NCBI GenBank assembly: GCA_902803795.1
Contig: CADCRC010000037.1
Coordinates: 1 to 16,442, forward strand
Reading direction: 5' to 3'
Source: an uncultured Erysipelotrichaceae bacterium
Lineage (GTDB): Bacteria > Bacillota_I > Bacilli_A > RF39 > UBA660
Length of the DNA: 16,442 nt
Part shown: positions 1 through 7,510 of the stretch, piece after piece
Position numbering within the stretch: the stretch's first letter is position 1
How the letters are laid out: each line of letters opens with the position of its first letter
Notes under the pieces: model-generated
What the model was told of the DNA's origin: nothing
Database searches by the model: none
Seen by the model: only the letters and a program-made list of their open reading frames with translations
Program-made: the position numbers and the translations under genes

Positions 1-1113
1 GAAGTAGTTGCATGCGGAACTCCAGAAGAAGTAATGAAAAATGAAAATTCAATTACAGGAAAATATTTAAGCGGTAAATTGCAAATAGATATACCTAAAA
101 AAAGAAGAAAGGGAAATAAAAAGTTTATAAAAATAAAAGGTGCACAAGAACACAATCTAAAAAATATTGATGTAGATATTCCACTAGGTTTATTCTGCGT
201 TGTAACAGGTGTATCAGGTTCAGGTAAATCATCACTAGTTGATGAAATATTATGTAAAAAATTACAAAACGAATTATATGAATCTAAAGTAAAACCTGGT
301 AAATTTGATAAAATAATAGGTACAAATAACATAGACAAATTAGTTGCAATAAGTCAAAACCCAATTGGAAGAACTCCAAGATCTAATCCCGCAACATATA
401 CAGGAGTATTTGATGATATAAGAGAATTATTTACAACAACACATCAAGCAAAAATGTCAGGATATGGAAAAGATAGATTCTCATTTAATGTTAAAGGTGG
501 AAGATGCGAAGCATGTCATGGAGATGGAGTTAAAAAAATAGAAATGCATTTCTTACCAGACGTATATGTACCATGTGAATTATGTCATGGAACACGTTAC
601 AATCAAGAAACTTTAGAAGTTAAATATAAAGGTAAAAACATAGCTGATGTATTAAATATGAGAGTATCTGAAGCATTAGACTTTTTTGAAAATGTTCCAA
701 AAATACAAAGAAAACTAAAAGTATTAGATGATGTAGGACTAGGATATATCAAACTTGGAGAGCCAGCACCTGACCTATCTGGAGGAGAAGCAGAAAGAGT
801 AAAACTCGCAAAAGAATTACAAAAGAAAGCAACGGGAAAAACATTATTTGTGTTAGACGAACCAACAACAGGACTTCATCAAGATGATATAAAAAGATTG
901 TTATTAATACTTCAAAGTATAGTAGATAATGGAGATAGTGTTTTAATAATTGAACACAACTTAGATGTAATTAAAGTTGCTGACTACATAATAGATTTAG
1001 GACCAGATGGAGGAGATGCTGGAGGAAATATTGTAGCTTGTGGAACTCCAGAAGAAATATCAAAAAACAAAAAATCATATACAGGACAATTTTTAAATAA
1101 ATTGCTAAATTGA
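1..1113 (+). CDS. uvrA: UvrA, excinuclease ABC subunit A (C-terminal part, 5' end outside window)
   Basis: Damage-recognition ATPase of nucleotide excision repair, acting in the cytoplasm with UvrB and UvrC. The reading frame is open from base 1, so the gene is cut by the window edge and the ATG at 34 is internal. The first residues (EVVACGTPEEV) are the end of ATPase module I. Module II follows (numbering from base 1): Walker A GVSGSGKSS at about 70-78, the UvrA zinc finger CEAC then CELC (Cys 169, 172, 192, 195), signature LSGGEAERVKLA at about 259, Walker B LFVLDEPTTGLH at about 282 and an H-loop IIEHN at about 317. All ATPase elements are intact. It ends in TGA, the only TGA stop among the genes here. 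The downstream promoter overlaps this stop, and I see no terminator between it and the next gene. Confidence 0.97.
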   Translation, partial: EVVACGTPEEVMKNENSITGKYLSGKLQIDIPKKRRKGNKKFIKIKGAQEHNLKNIDVDIPLGLFCVVTGVSGSGKSSLVDEILCKKLQNELYESKVKPGKFDKIIGTNNIDKLVAISQNPIGRTPRSNPATYTGVFDDIRELFTTTHQAKMSGYGKDRFSFNVKGGRCEACHGDGVKKIEMHFLPDVYVPCELCHGTRYNQETLEVKYKGKNIADVLNMRVSEALDFFENVPKIQRKLKVLDDVGLGYIKLGEPAPDLSGGEAERVKLAKELQKKATGKTLFVLDEPTTGLHQDDIKRLLLILQSIVDNGDSVLIIEHNLDVIKVADYIIDLGPDGGDAGGNIVACGTPEEISKNKKSYTGQFLNKLLN

Positions 1114-1138
1114 AATAGTTAATAATTTATGATATTAT
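1110..1138 (+). promoter_or_regulatory. Promoter of the yvlD-lgt-whiA operon
   Basis: TTGAAA (1110-1115) and TATTAT (1133-1138) are separated by exactly 17 bases, with an extended -10 TG at 1130-1131. The -35 overlaps the uvrA stop codon. The predicted transcription start is near 1145, at the first base of the Shine-Dalgarno sequence, so the leader would be extremely short. This is a sequence-based prediction. Confidence 0.7.
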
Positions 1139-1158
1139 ATAAATAAGGATTGATGAAA

Positions 1159-1590
1159 ATGGAAATAGTAAAAAAAGAAGGAACAAAATTTAAAATTAAT
1201 AAATTTTTAGATTGGCTTATATATATGACCGGATACACACTAGTATTTGTTTTTATCACATCTTTTTTTAAAACAATATATATAGATTCAAATCATCTTA
1301 TATTATGGTCAATAATAATAGAATTAATTATATATATACTTAATAAAACAATAAAACCAATACTATTTGTTCTAACAATTCCAATTACAGGAGTGACAAT
1401 GGGATTATTTTATCCGTTTATAAATCTATTTATTTTATATTTAACAGAATGGATACTAGGACCACATTTTGAATTAAAAAGTTTTTGGATTGCATTATTC
1501 GCATCTATATTATTATCTATTACAAATTTTATAGTAGAACGCATAATCAGATACATAATAAAAAAAGTAAAAGGACAAAAAAATGAATAA
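1159..1590 (+). CDS. YvlD-like phage-holin-family-4 membrane protein (PF04020 type)
   Basis: Small integral membrane protein of about 143 residues with four hydrophobic segments. The central signature is typical of the YvlD / 'phage holin family 4' group: an Asn-x4-Lys-Pro-Ile-Leu stretch, then LTIPIT, a short Gly-containing helix, and a repeat-like second half (FELKSFWIALFASILLS). Despite the family name these are chromosomal envelope proteins in Bacilli, and the molecular role is not known. In B. subtilis yvlD lies close upstream of lgt, which matches this position. Start choice: AAGGA at 1145-1149 gives a 9-base spacing to ATG 1159. ATG 1153 (spacing 3) and TTG 1150 are alternatives and less likely. 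The 3' end overlaps lgt by 8 bases, so the two are translationally coupled. Confidence 0.8.
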   Translation: MEIVKKEGTKFKINKFLDWLIYMTGYTLVFVFITSFFKTIYIDSNHLILWSIIIELIIYILNKTIKPILFVLTIPITGVTMGLFYPFINLFILYLTEWILGPHFELKSFWIALFASILLSITNFIVERIIRYIIKKVKGQKNE

Positions 1591-2350
1591 TACACTATTT
1601 CAATTAGGATATATTACAATATACAAATACTCAGTATGTATATTAATTGGAATAATATCTGCAATAATAGTAATAATAATAAATAATAAAAGATATAATA
1701 TAAATAAAGATGATTTAAGTGATATTATATTTTATACATTATTACTTGGAATAGTTGGAGCAAGAATCTACTATGTTATATTCAATTTAGATTACTATCT
1801 AAAAAACCCACAAGAAATAATAATGATTTCAAATGGAGGACTTGCTATACATGGTGGTTTATTATTAGGACTTATTACGATAATTTATTTAACTAAAAAA
1901 AGAAATATTGAATTATTTAATTTATTAGATATTATATCTCCCAGTATAATACTTGCTCAATCAATAGGTAGATGGGGTAATTACTTCAATCAAGAAGCAT
2001 ATGGTTCTATTGTTACAAAATCATTTCTTAAAAGCCTTCATATACCAAATTTTATAATAGAAAATATGAAAATAGAAGGAGCATACCACCATCCATGTTT
2101 TTTATATGAATCAATATTATGCTTAATAGGTTTTATAATATTAGAAGTATTATTTCATAAGAAATTAAAATCAGGAACAATATTTTCTACATATTTAATA
2201 TACTATGGAATAATAAGATTCTTTATAGAAAGTCTAAGAACTGATTCACTAATTTTCTTTGGACTAAAACAGGCACAACTTATATCTATTATATTTATAA
2301 TATTTGGAATAATAATACTAATTAAAATAAACAAGAAAGAAAAAGAGTAA
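1583..2350 (+). CDS. lgt: Lgt, phosphatidylglycerol-prolipoprotein diacylglyceryl transferase
   Basis: Membrane enzyme that transfers diacylglyceryl from phosphatidylglycerol to the lipobox cysteine of prolipoproteins, the first step of lipoprotein maturation. The 255-residue protein has about seven hydrophobic helices. The diagnostic Lgt motif IGRWGNYFNQEAYG lies at 128-141 (Arg130, Asn133, Gly141, corresponding to the essential Arg143, Asn146 and Gly154 of the E. coli enzyme). His90 in AIHGG matches the conserved His103, HPCFLYES is at 170-177, and Arg212 in IIRFFIESLR is the C-terminal conserved arginine. The length is near the family norm. Start ATG 1583 is preceded by AAGGA (1571-1575) and lies inside the end of the yvlD-like gene. 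whiA follows after 15 bases. Confidence 0.96.
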   Translation: MNNTLFQLGYITIYKYSVCILIGIISAIIVIIINNKRYNINKDDLSDIIFYTLLLGIVGARIYYVIFNLDYYLKNPQEIIMISNGGLAIHGGLLLGLITIIYLTKKRNIELFNLLDIISPSIILAQSIGRWGNYFNQEAYGSIVTKSFLKSLHIPNFIIENMKIEGAYHHPCFLYESILCLIGFIILEVLFHKKLKSGTIFSTYLIYYGIIRFFIESLRTDSLIFFGLKQAQLISIIFIIFGIIILIKINKKEKE

Positions 2351-2365
2351 AATAAAGGTGATAAT

Positions 2366-3289
2366 ATGTCATACACATCTCAAGTAAAAGATGAAATACT
2401 AGAACAAGAAAGAAGCAATATATATGCAATTTCTTTTTTATCTGGATTTGTAAGAAACAATTATTATATTAAAGATAATTATTTGTTTTTATCAATATAT
2501 AATGATAAATTAAAAAATAAATTAATAAATATGTTTAATAACCTATATCATATAAAATTTATAATAGAAGAAAATAATAAAAATAATAATTTTATATCAA
2601 AATATACATTAAAAACAAATGAAAAAATAGACTTTTTATTAGAATCTTTAGGAGTAATAGATACAAAAGGTAAATACTTAAATCAAGTGCCAGAATATAT
2701 AATATCAGATGAAGATTTAAAAAAAGAATATATTAAAGGATGTTTTATATCTTGTGGTTCTATAAATGATCCAAAAACATCAAAATATCATTTAGAATTA
2801 TTAATAAATAATAAATTTGAAACAGTTAAATTACAATCTCTAATAAACTATTATGAATTAAATTCTAAAATAATAGATAGAAATAATAGATATATGATAT
2901 ATATAAAAGAAGCAGAAAAAATATGTGATTTTATAAAAGTATTAGGCGCAAATAAATCAGTTTTATACTATGAGAATATAATTATATATCATGAAAAAAA
3001 GAATCAAACTAATAGACTTAATAATTGTGAGCAAGCTAATGTAGATAAAACAATACAATCATCACAAGAAACATTAGATGCTATAGAAAAAATAGAAAAT
3101 AATAATATGTTAGATATATTAGATGAATCAGATATAAAAGTAATAGAATATAGAAAAAAATATAGAGAATCTTCTCTAAAAGAATTAGCTAATAAAATGA
3201 GCAAAAAAGAAAATAGAACAATAACAAAATCTTATTTAAATCATAAATTTAGAAAAATAAGAAATATAGCTAGTAATATTGTAAAATAA
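2366..3289 (+). CDS. whiA: WhiA, sporulation/cell-division DNA-binding regulator
   Basis: WhiA proteins combine a degenerate LAGLIDADG homing-endonuclease fold with a C-terminal helix-turn-helix. They act as DNA-binding regulators of cell division and chromosome biology in Gram-positives. In this 307-residue protein the first LAGLIDADG-like helix is near 22-31 (ISFLSGFVRN), the second near 123-135 (IKGCFISCGSIND, followed by YHLELL). The family motif NQTNRLNNCEQANVDKTI spans about 213-230 and the HTH is about 256-302 (ESSLKELAN, KSYLNHKFRKI). The sequence is divergent and rich in Asn, Ile and Lys, but the motif order is complete. SD AAAGGTGAT lies just upstream of ATG 2366. Gaps of 15 bases before and 19 after indicate cotranscription with lgt and the XRE regulator gene. 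Confidence 0.93.
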   Translation: MSYTSQVKDEILEQERSNIYAISFLSGFVRNNYYIKDNYLFLSIYNDKLKNKLINMFNNLYHIKFIIEENNKNNNFISKYTLKTNEKIDFLLESLGVIDTKGKYLNQVPEYIISDEDLKKEYIKGCFISCGSINDPKTSKYHLELLINNKFETVKLQSLINYYELNSKIIDRNNRYMIYIKEAEKICDFIKVLGANKSVLYYENIIIYHEKKNQTNRLNNCEQANVDKTIQSSQETLDAIEKIENNNMLDILDESDIKVIEYRKKYRESSLKELANKMSKKENRTITKSYLNHKFRKIRNIASNIVK

Positions 3290-3308
3290 AAATAGGAGGA
3301 TGGATTAA

Positions 3309-4019
3309 ATGGATGTAGATAATGTATCTAAAATTATAAAAGCGATAAGAGAAAAATATAATTTAACTCAAGATGAATTATCTAAACAACTAAATGTAAC
3401 ACCTCAAGCAATATCAAAATGGGAAAGAGCTTTATCAATACCAGATATTTCTATATTAAAAGATATATCTAAAAAATATAATATAAATATAAATGATATA
3501 CTTGATGGAAATATAGAAGTATTAAATAAAGAACAAAAAGAAGATAAGAAAAAAAATAATAATTACTATAAAATATTAATAATAATCATAATATCAGTAC
3601 TAATTATAATAATAATATATTTACTTACAAGACCATCATATGAAGTAAAAACAATATCTTCCACATGTTCAGCATTTAAAATATCAGGTAATATAGCATA
3701 TGATTCTAAAAAATCATCTATATTTATAACAAACATTGATTATTGTGATATTAATGATGAAAAATATAAAATAATAAAATGTAATTTATATGAACAAAAT
3801 AATAATACAAAAACAATTATTTCTACTTGTAATAATAAAAACAATAAAAACATAACATTATCAAGTTATCTTAAAGATGTTAAATTTGATATAGAAAATT
3901 ATAAAAGTTCATGTATTAATTTTAAAGATGCTAAAATATATTTAGATATTGAAGCAACTGATAATAATAATAAAATAACAAAATATAATGTACCAATAAA
4001 ATTTGAAGATTGTAATTAA
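3309..4019 (+). CDS. Membrane-anchored XRE-family HTH regulator with cysteine-rich ectodomain
   Basis: One-component regulator architecture of 236 residues. Residues 6-65 form a canonical Cro/XRE helix-turn-helix (LTQDELSKQLNVTPQAISKW). A lysine-rich linker follows (70-83), then a single transmembrane helix at about 88-107. The C-terminal domain of about 128 residues should lie outside the membrane. It carries all six cysteines of the protein (120, 146, 158, 174, 202, 235), which suggests disulfides, and matches no domain I recognise. I infer that it senses an envelope or extracellular state and binds DNA while membrane-tethered; its targets are unknown. SD AGGAGG with 9-base spacing is the strongest in this operon. 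It lies 19 bases after whiA and 11 bases before the TPR-like gene. Confidence 0.85.
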   Translation: MDVDNVSKIIKAIREKYNLTQDELSKQLNVTPQAISKWERALSIPDISILKDISKKYNININDILDGNIEVLNKEQKEDKKKNNNYYKILIIIIISVLIIIIIYLLTRPSYEVKTISSTCSAFKISGNIAYDSKKSSIFITNIDYCDINDEKYKIIKCNLYEQNNNTKTIISTCNNKNNKNITLSSYLKDVKFDIENYKSSCINFKDAKIYLDIEATDNNNKITKYNVPIKFEDCN

Positions 4020-4030
4020 GAGGTTTGATT

Positions 4031-5341
4031 ATGCAACATTTAAATAAAAAAGAAAAAGAGTTTTTAAATAGTTTAGACAATACCATAATTAATAAAAAAG
4101 ATTATATAGAAATATTATATAATTATATAATAGACAATAGTATATTAATAGATACTAAAGCATTTACAGATAATGGCAAATTAGCAATCAAAATATATAG
4201 AAAATTAGTAAATAAAAATAAATTAAAATATAATAAAGAATTTAATATAGAAACACTTTTAAATGAAAAGGGAATAAAATTATATAATCAAAATAATTAT
4301 GAAGAAGCAATAAAATGTTTTAAATTATCTAATACACCTAAATCATATTATAATTTAGCTATATGTTATATAGAAGTAGATAGTTATAAAGATATTAATA
4401 AAGCATATGACTTATTAATTAAAGCATCAAATAAAAATATCTCTTTAGCTAGTTTAAAACTAGGAGATTTAATAAAAGATAATATAATTAATAGTAATAT
4501 AGAATATTATAAGTATTATTTTAAAGCATATAATCAATCTAAAAACAATAAAAATAATATAGTATATCCTAAAATATGTTATAAAATATCAATATATTAT
4601 TACGATATAGATAAAATAAAATCAAAAGACTTTATAATAGAATCAATTAATTATTTTGAAAAAATAGATAAAAAAGATGAAGACTATAATAAAGCAATTA
4701 AATTATATAAAGAATTAAATAAATTAAATATAAAAACACATCTAAGAATACCAGATAATATAAAAATACTAAGTAGAAATGATTTATATGAAGCATATAT
4801 TAAAACAGATAATGGATATAATATAAATATTAATTATGAAAATATATCTAATTTACTAATAAAACTACTAAATAATAAAAATATTAATGAAATAAAACTA
4901 TTATTATATATTCCAGATTATATGGACAATTATATTAAAACAATAATCAAAGAAAAAAGAACACAAGAAGACTATTATAATATTTATGAAATTAATTTTA
5001 ATAATAAAGAATTAATTGATTTTATAAAAGAATTTAGTAATTTAATAAATAATGAAAATCTAATTAATATGACATTTATAAATAATGAATATGAAATAGA
5101 AAAACTTAAATTTAATTATATAAAAGTAAAAACAGAAAACAATATAGATAAAATATTAAAAGGATTTGGAATAACTAAAGAAGATAATCTTATATCAGGA
5201 TATGATTTAATAACAAGTAAAGAGAATAATATTAAAATAACATCATATGATAATATTAGTTTTGATGATATTATTTTATATTTAGAATCATATAATATAC
5301 AAATAAACTATATTGGTAAAAAAGAAAACAAAAATATATAG
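4031..5341 (+). CDS. TPR/Sel1-like repeat protein of unknown function
   Basis: A 436-residue protein with no signal peptide or membrane helix, so probably cytoplasmic. Two tetratricopeptide-like units are visible: about 76-108 (GIKLYNQNNYEEAIKCFKLS) and about 104-138 (KSYYNLAICYIEVDSY, then KAYDLLIKAS). Weaker helical repeats continue to about 230. The C-terminal ~200 residues match nothing I recognise. Composition is extreme in Asn, Ile, Lys and Tyr, as expected at this base composition. The start is ATG 4031, placed by AAGAGG at 4018-4023; an in-frame TTG at 4025 lies too close to the SD. It ends in TAG, the only TAG stop here. The 11-base gap from the XRE regulator gene suggests cotranscription and possibly partnership with that sensor (inference). 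No terminator is visible after it. Confidence 0.75.
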   Translation: MQHLNKKEKEFLNSLDNTIINKKDYIEILYNYIIDNSILIDTKAFTDNGKLAIKIYRKLVNKNKLKYNKEFNIETLLNEKGIKLYNQNNYEEAIKCFKLSNTPKSYYNLAICYIEVDSYKDINKAYDLLIKASNKNISLASLKLGDLIKDNIINSNIEYYKYYFKAYNQSKNNKNNIVYPKICYKISIYYYDIDKIKSKDFIIESINYFEKIDKKDEDYNKAIKLYKELNKLNIKTHLRIPDNIKILSRNDLYEAYIKTDNGYNININYENISNLLIKLLNNKNINEIKLLLYIPDYMDNYIKTIIKEKRTQEDYYNIYEINFNNKELIDFIKEFSNLINNENLINMTFINNEYEIEKLKFNYIKVKTENNIDKILKGFGITKEDNLISGYDLITSKENNIKITSYDNISFDDIILYLESYNIQINYIGKKENKNI

Positions 5342-5367
5342 AAAAACAAAATAAAATATGATATTAT
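5339..5367 (+). promoter_or_regulatory. Promoter of the SPFH/zinc-ribbon gene
   Basis: TAGAAA (5339-5344), a 17-base spacer and TATTAT (5362-5367) with extended -10 TG at 5359-5360. The -35 overlaps the TAG stop of the upstream gene. The predicted start is near 5374, giving a leader of about 32 bases that contains the SD AAAGGGTGAT. Confidence 0.65.
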
Positions 5368-5405
5368 AAAAGCATAAATTAAACAAAAAAAGAAAGGGTG
5401 ATTAT

Positions 5406-6545
5406 ATGGGTTTAATTAGAGCTGCAGTATCTTCAGTAGGTGGAGTACTACATGATCAATGGAAAGATTATATTAGATGTGAAGATATGGGCAATGATAT
5501 CTTGATGAAAAAGGTAAGTACACCAAATGGAATTATATCAAAAGATAGTGCAATTCAAGTTGCACCAGGACAGATTGCAGTAATATTTGAAAGTGGTAAA
5601 ATATTAGATGCAACAGCAGAAGAAGGAATTTACACATTTGATAAATCATCTTCACCAACATTTTTTGCAGGTGATTTTGGGGATGTTTTCAAAGAAATGT
5701 GGAATCGTTTTACATATAATGGAGCAACTGCAAAAGAACAAGCAGTATTTTATATAAATGCTAAAGAAATAATAGATAATAAATTTGGAACAAGTGCACC
5801 AGTACCATTCCAAGATTGGTCACATCCAATTCCAAATCAAATGACTGGTTCAATGCAACCATTAAGAGTACAAGTTAGATGCTTTGGAACATATACATTT
5901 AAAATAAATGATCCAGCAACATTCATGTCAAAAATTGCAGGAACAGCTGAAGAATATAAGAAAGAAACAATTATAGAACAAATGAGATCAGAAGTTGTTG
6001 CATCATTCCAAAACGTACTAAATGAATTAGGAAGTTCTAAAAATAAAGTACCAGTATTAGAATTACCAAGTCAAACAGATGAAATAAGAAAAATACTTGA
6101 TGAAAAAGTATTTGATCAACCAATTAGAGATAGAGGAATGCAAATAGAAGGATTTGCGATTGAATCAGTTACATTAGATGAAGAATCTAATAAGAAAATT
6201 GACGATTACGAACTATCTTCAAATGGATTCATGCAACAAGGAAGACTTGCTGGTGCATATGCTAACGCAGTTGAAGCAGCGGGAGCTAATGCAAATGGTG
6301 CAGCAAACGGATTCATGGGTGTTGGTATGATGAATATGGCATCAGGTGGAGCAGTAGGTGCAGCAGCACATAATACTCCAGCAGGTGTTTCAATGAGTGC
6401 TGATCCATTTAATCAAGGAGTTGCAGTAGGTGCAGCAACAACAGCAGAAGCAAATGAAGGAGAAGCAAAATTCTGTCCTCAATGTGGAGCCAAAGTTGCA
6501 GCAGATGCAAAATTTTGTCCTAAATGTGGAACTAAATTAGATTAA
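5406..6545 (+). CDS. SPFH-domain protein with C-terminal double-CxxC zinc ribbon (YdjI / COG4260 type)
   Basis: Stomatin/prohibitin-family scaffold, 379 residues. The N-terminus (1-28) is a short amphipathic stretch rather than a transmembrane helix. The SPFH/band-7 core covers about 45-270 (VAPGQIAVIFESGKI; RVQVRCFGTYTFKI; MQIEGFAIESVTLDEES). An Ala/Gly/Met-rich linker spans 280-350. The final zinc ribbon is CPQC (357, 360) and CPKC (371, 374). This arrangement is typical of proteins often mislabelled 'virion core protein', including B. subtilis YdjI of the pspA-ydjGHI membrane-stress operon. The likely role is membrane-associated scaffolding, with unknown partners. It has its own promoter, an SD (GGGTGAT) and a terminator, so it appears monocistronic. 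Its GCA/GGA-rich codon use differs from its Asn/Ile-rich neighbours and hints at high expression. Confidence 0.88.
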   Translation: MGLIRAAVSSVGGVLHDQWKDYIRCEDMGNDILMKKVSTPNGIISKDSAIQVAPGQIAVIFESGKILDATAEEGIYTFDKSSSPTFFAGDFGDVFKEMWNRFTYNGATAKEQAVFYINAKEIIDNKFGTSAPVPFQDWSHPIPNQMTGSMQPLRVQVRCFGTYTFKINDPATFMSKIAGTAEEYKKETIIEQMRSEVVASFQNVLNELGSSKNKVPVLELPSQTDEIRKILDEKVFDQPIRDRGMQIEGFAIESVTLDEESNKKIDDYELSSNGFMQQGRLAGAYANAVEAAGANANGAANGFMGVGMMNMASGGAVGAAAHNTPAGVSMSADPFNQGVAVGAATTAEANEGEAKFCPQCGAKVAADAKFCPKCGTKLD

Positions 6546-6553
6546 TAAAAATT

Positions 6554-6587
6554 AAAAAAGGCTTGCACATATATATGCAAGTTTTTT
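6554..6587. terminator. Bidirectional intrinsic terminator between convergent genes
   Basis: Stem CTTGCA (6562-6567) pairs with TGCAAG (6576-6581) around an 8-base loop. It is extended outward by G-U pairs and A:T pairs, with an A-run at 6554-6559 and a T-run at 6582-6587. It therefore works as hairpin plus U-tract on both strands. The T-run includes the first bases of the TAA stop (6588-6586) of the convergent minus-strand gene. Confidence 0.85.
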
Positions 6588-7482
6588 AATTTGCTTTATA
6601 TTCTTCAAAAATTAGATTATTGTTACTATCTCTTGTAAAGATAAATGTATAAGATGTTTTTAAATTCTTTTTAATTTTTTCATATAATTTATCATAATCA
6701 CATTCATACACGTTAGCATTTATTTCATCCATATATTCTGATGTACAAATATCTGGATATGTATTAGAGACATTTGTAATAAATGCATTTGTCCTTTCTT
6801 CAGCATTATCATAAGTTAAATAGATATTATCATCCATTGTTTTAGGTCCATATGTATCTCCATTTTTCCACTCTTCTGTATAATATGCTTTTATTTTAAA
6901 TAAATATTTATTATCTTCTTTTTCAATATTATCTAAATACAAATGAGAATATACTGACTTCATACTACCACCACCATGACCTGGATGATTATCATTATAT
7001 ATATATGTATCAGATTGTGAATCATATTTAAACATCATTCCTTCTTCAGGATTTTGTTTATGAAGAGAATCATATGCAGAACATTTAATATCTTCTAATA
7101 ATACTATGACATCGTCTCCAAAATATTTTTTTGCTGCATCTTTTAATCTTTGACCTGTAACTTTATCACTAAATAAATTTAATTCTTCTAATTTTAATAA
7201 TAAATTTATTTTATCTTGATTAACTAATTTATCAAACGAACCACCATCTTTATCAAAATCATAAAACTCTCTTGAAACCTTTAACATGAGTTCTATATCT
7301 TCTTTACTGGCATCTTCTAACTTTTCTTTCTTATCTTCTTTATCTTTCTTCTTTTCTTTTTCCTCAGTATCCTTATCTTTTGAACTATTACTAGTCATAT
7401 TCTTATATCCAAAGAATACAACAACACAAATCAACACAACAAGTAACACAATTATCGCAATCTGTAACCCTTTATCTTTCAA
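6586..7482 (-). CDS. Membrane-anchored extracytoplasmic protein of unknown function
   Basis: A 298-residue protein. Residues 7-25 form one hydrophobic helix with no lipobox, so this is a signal anchor. Residues 35-57 are an almost pure Lys/Glu/Asp linker, and the remaining ~240 residues form the presumed outer domain. Visible features of the domain are a helical first half (60-130), a GHGGG motif at 168-172 after Tyr/Asp-rich strands, and three cysteines (134, 246, 261). I do not recognise the family, and no catalytic motif is evident. The start is a TTG at 7482-7480, forced by SD GAGGTGAT (7493-7486) and by an in-frame TGA a few codons upstream. It lies 28 bases downstream of the dCMP deaminase gene on the same strand and may be cotranscribed, although a promoter candidate sits in the gap. 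Confidence 0.78.
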   Translation of the reverse strand: MKDKGLQIAIIVLLVVLICVVVFFGYKNMTSNSSKDKDTEEKEKKKDKEDKKEKLEDASKEDIELMLKVSREFYDFDKDGGSFDKLVNQDKINLLLKLEELNLFSDKVTGQRLKDAAKKYFGDDVIVLLEDIKCSAYDSLHKQNPEEGMMFKYDSQSDTYIYNDNHPGHGGGSMKSVYSHLYLDNIEKEDNKYLFKIKAYYTEEWKNGDTYGPKTMDDNIYLTYDNAEERTNAFITNVSNTYPDICTSEYMDEINANVYECDYDKLYEKIKKNLKTSYTFIFTRDSNNNLIFEEYKAN

Positions 7483-7485
7483 TCT

Positions 7486-7493
7486 ATCACCTC
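7486..7493 (-). promoter_or_regulatory. Shine-Dalgarno GAGGTGAT that fixes a TTG start
   Basis: GAGGTGAT lies three bases upstream of TTG 7482-7480. No ATG or GTG in this frame lies close enough to use it, and a TGA precedes in frame. This makes the TTG the initiation codon of the anchored protein. Confidence 0.7.
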
Positions 7494-7499
7494 AATTAT

Positions 7500-7508
7500 A
7501 GTATAACA
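7500..7508 (-). promoter_or_regulatory. Candidate extended -10 promoter for the anchored-protein gene
   Basis: On the minus strand TGTTATACT is an extended -10 (TG-N-TATACT). The matching -35 position (AAAATT) is poor. The predicted start near 7493 coincides with the first base of the SD. Read-through from the deaminase gene is the alternative. Confidence 0.4.
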
Positions 7509-7510
7509 TA

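Noticed and set aside
16..1056. Exact 15-base repeat GGAACTCCAGAAGAA at 16-30 and 1042-1056.
   Set aside because: Both copies encode the same GTPEE segment at the ends of the two ATPase modules of UvrA. It reflects the ancient internal duplication of the protein, not a mobile or att repeat.
1159..1590. 'Phage holin family' protein taken as sign of a prophage.
   Set aside because: It is the chromosomal YvlD type in a conserved uvrA-lgt neighbourhood, and no phage genes are nearby.
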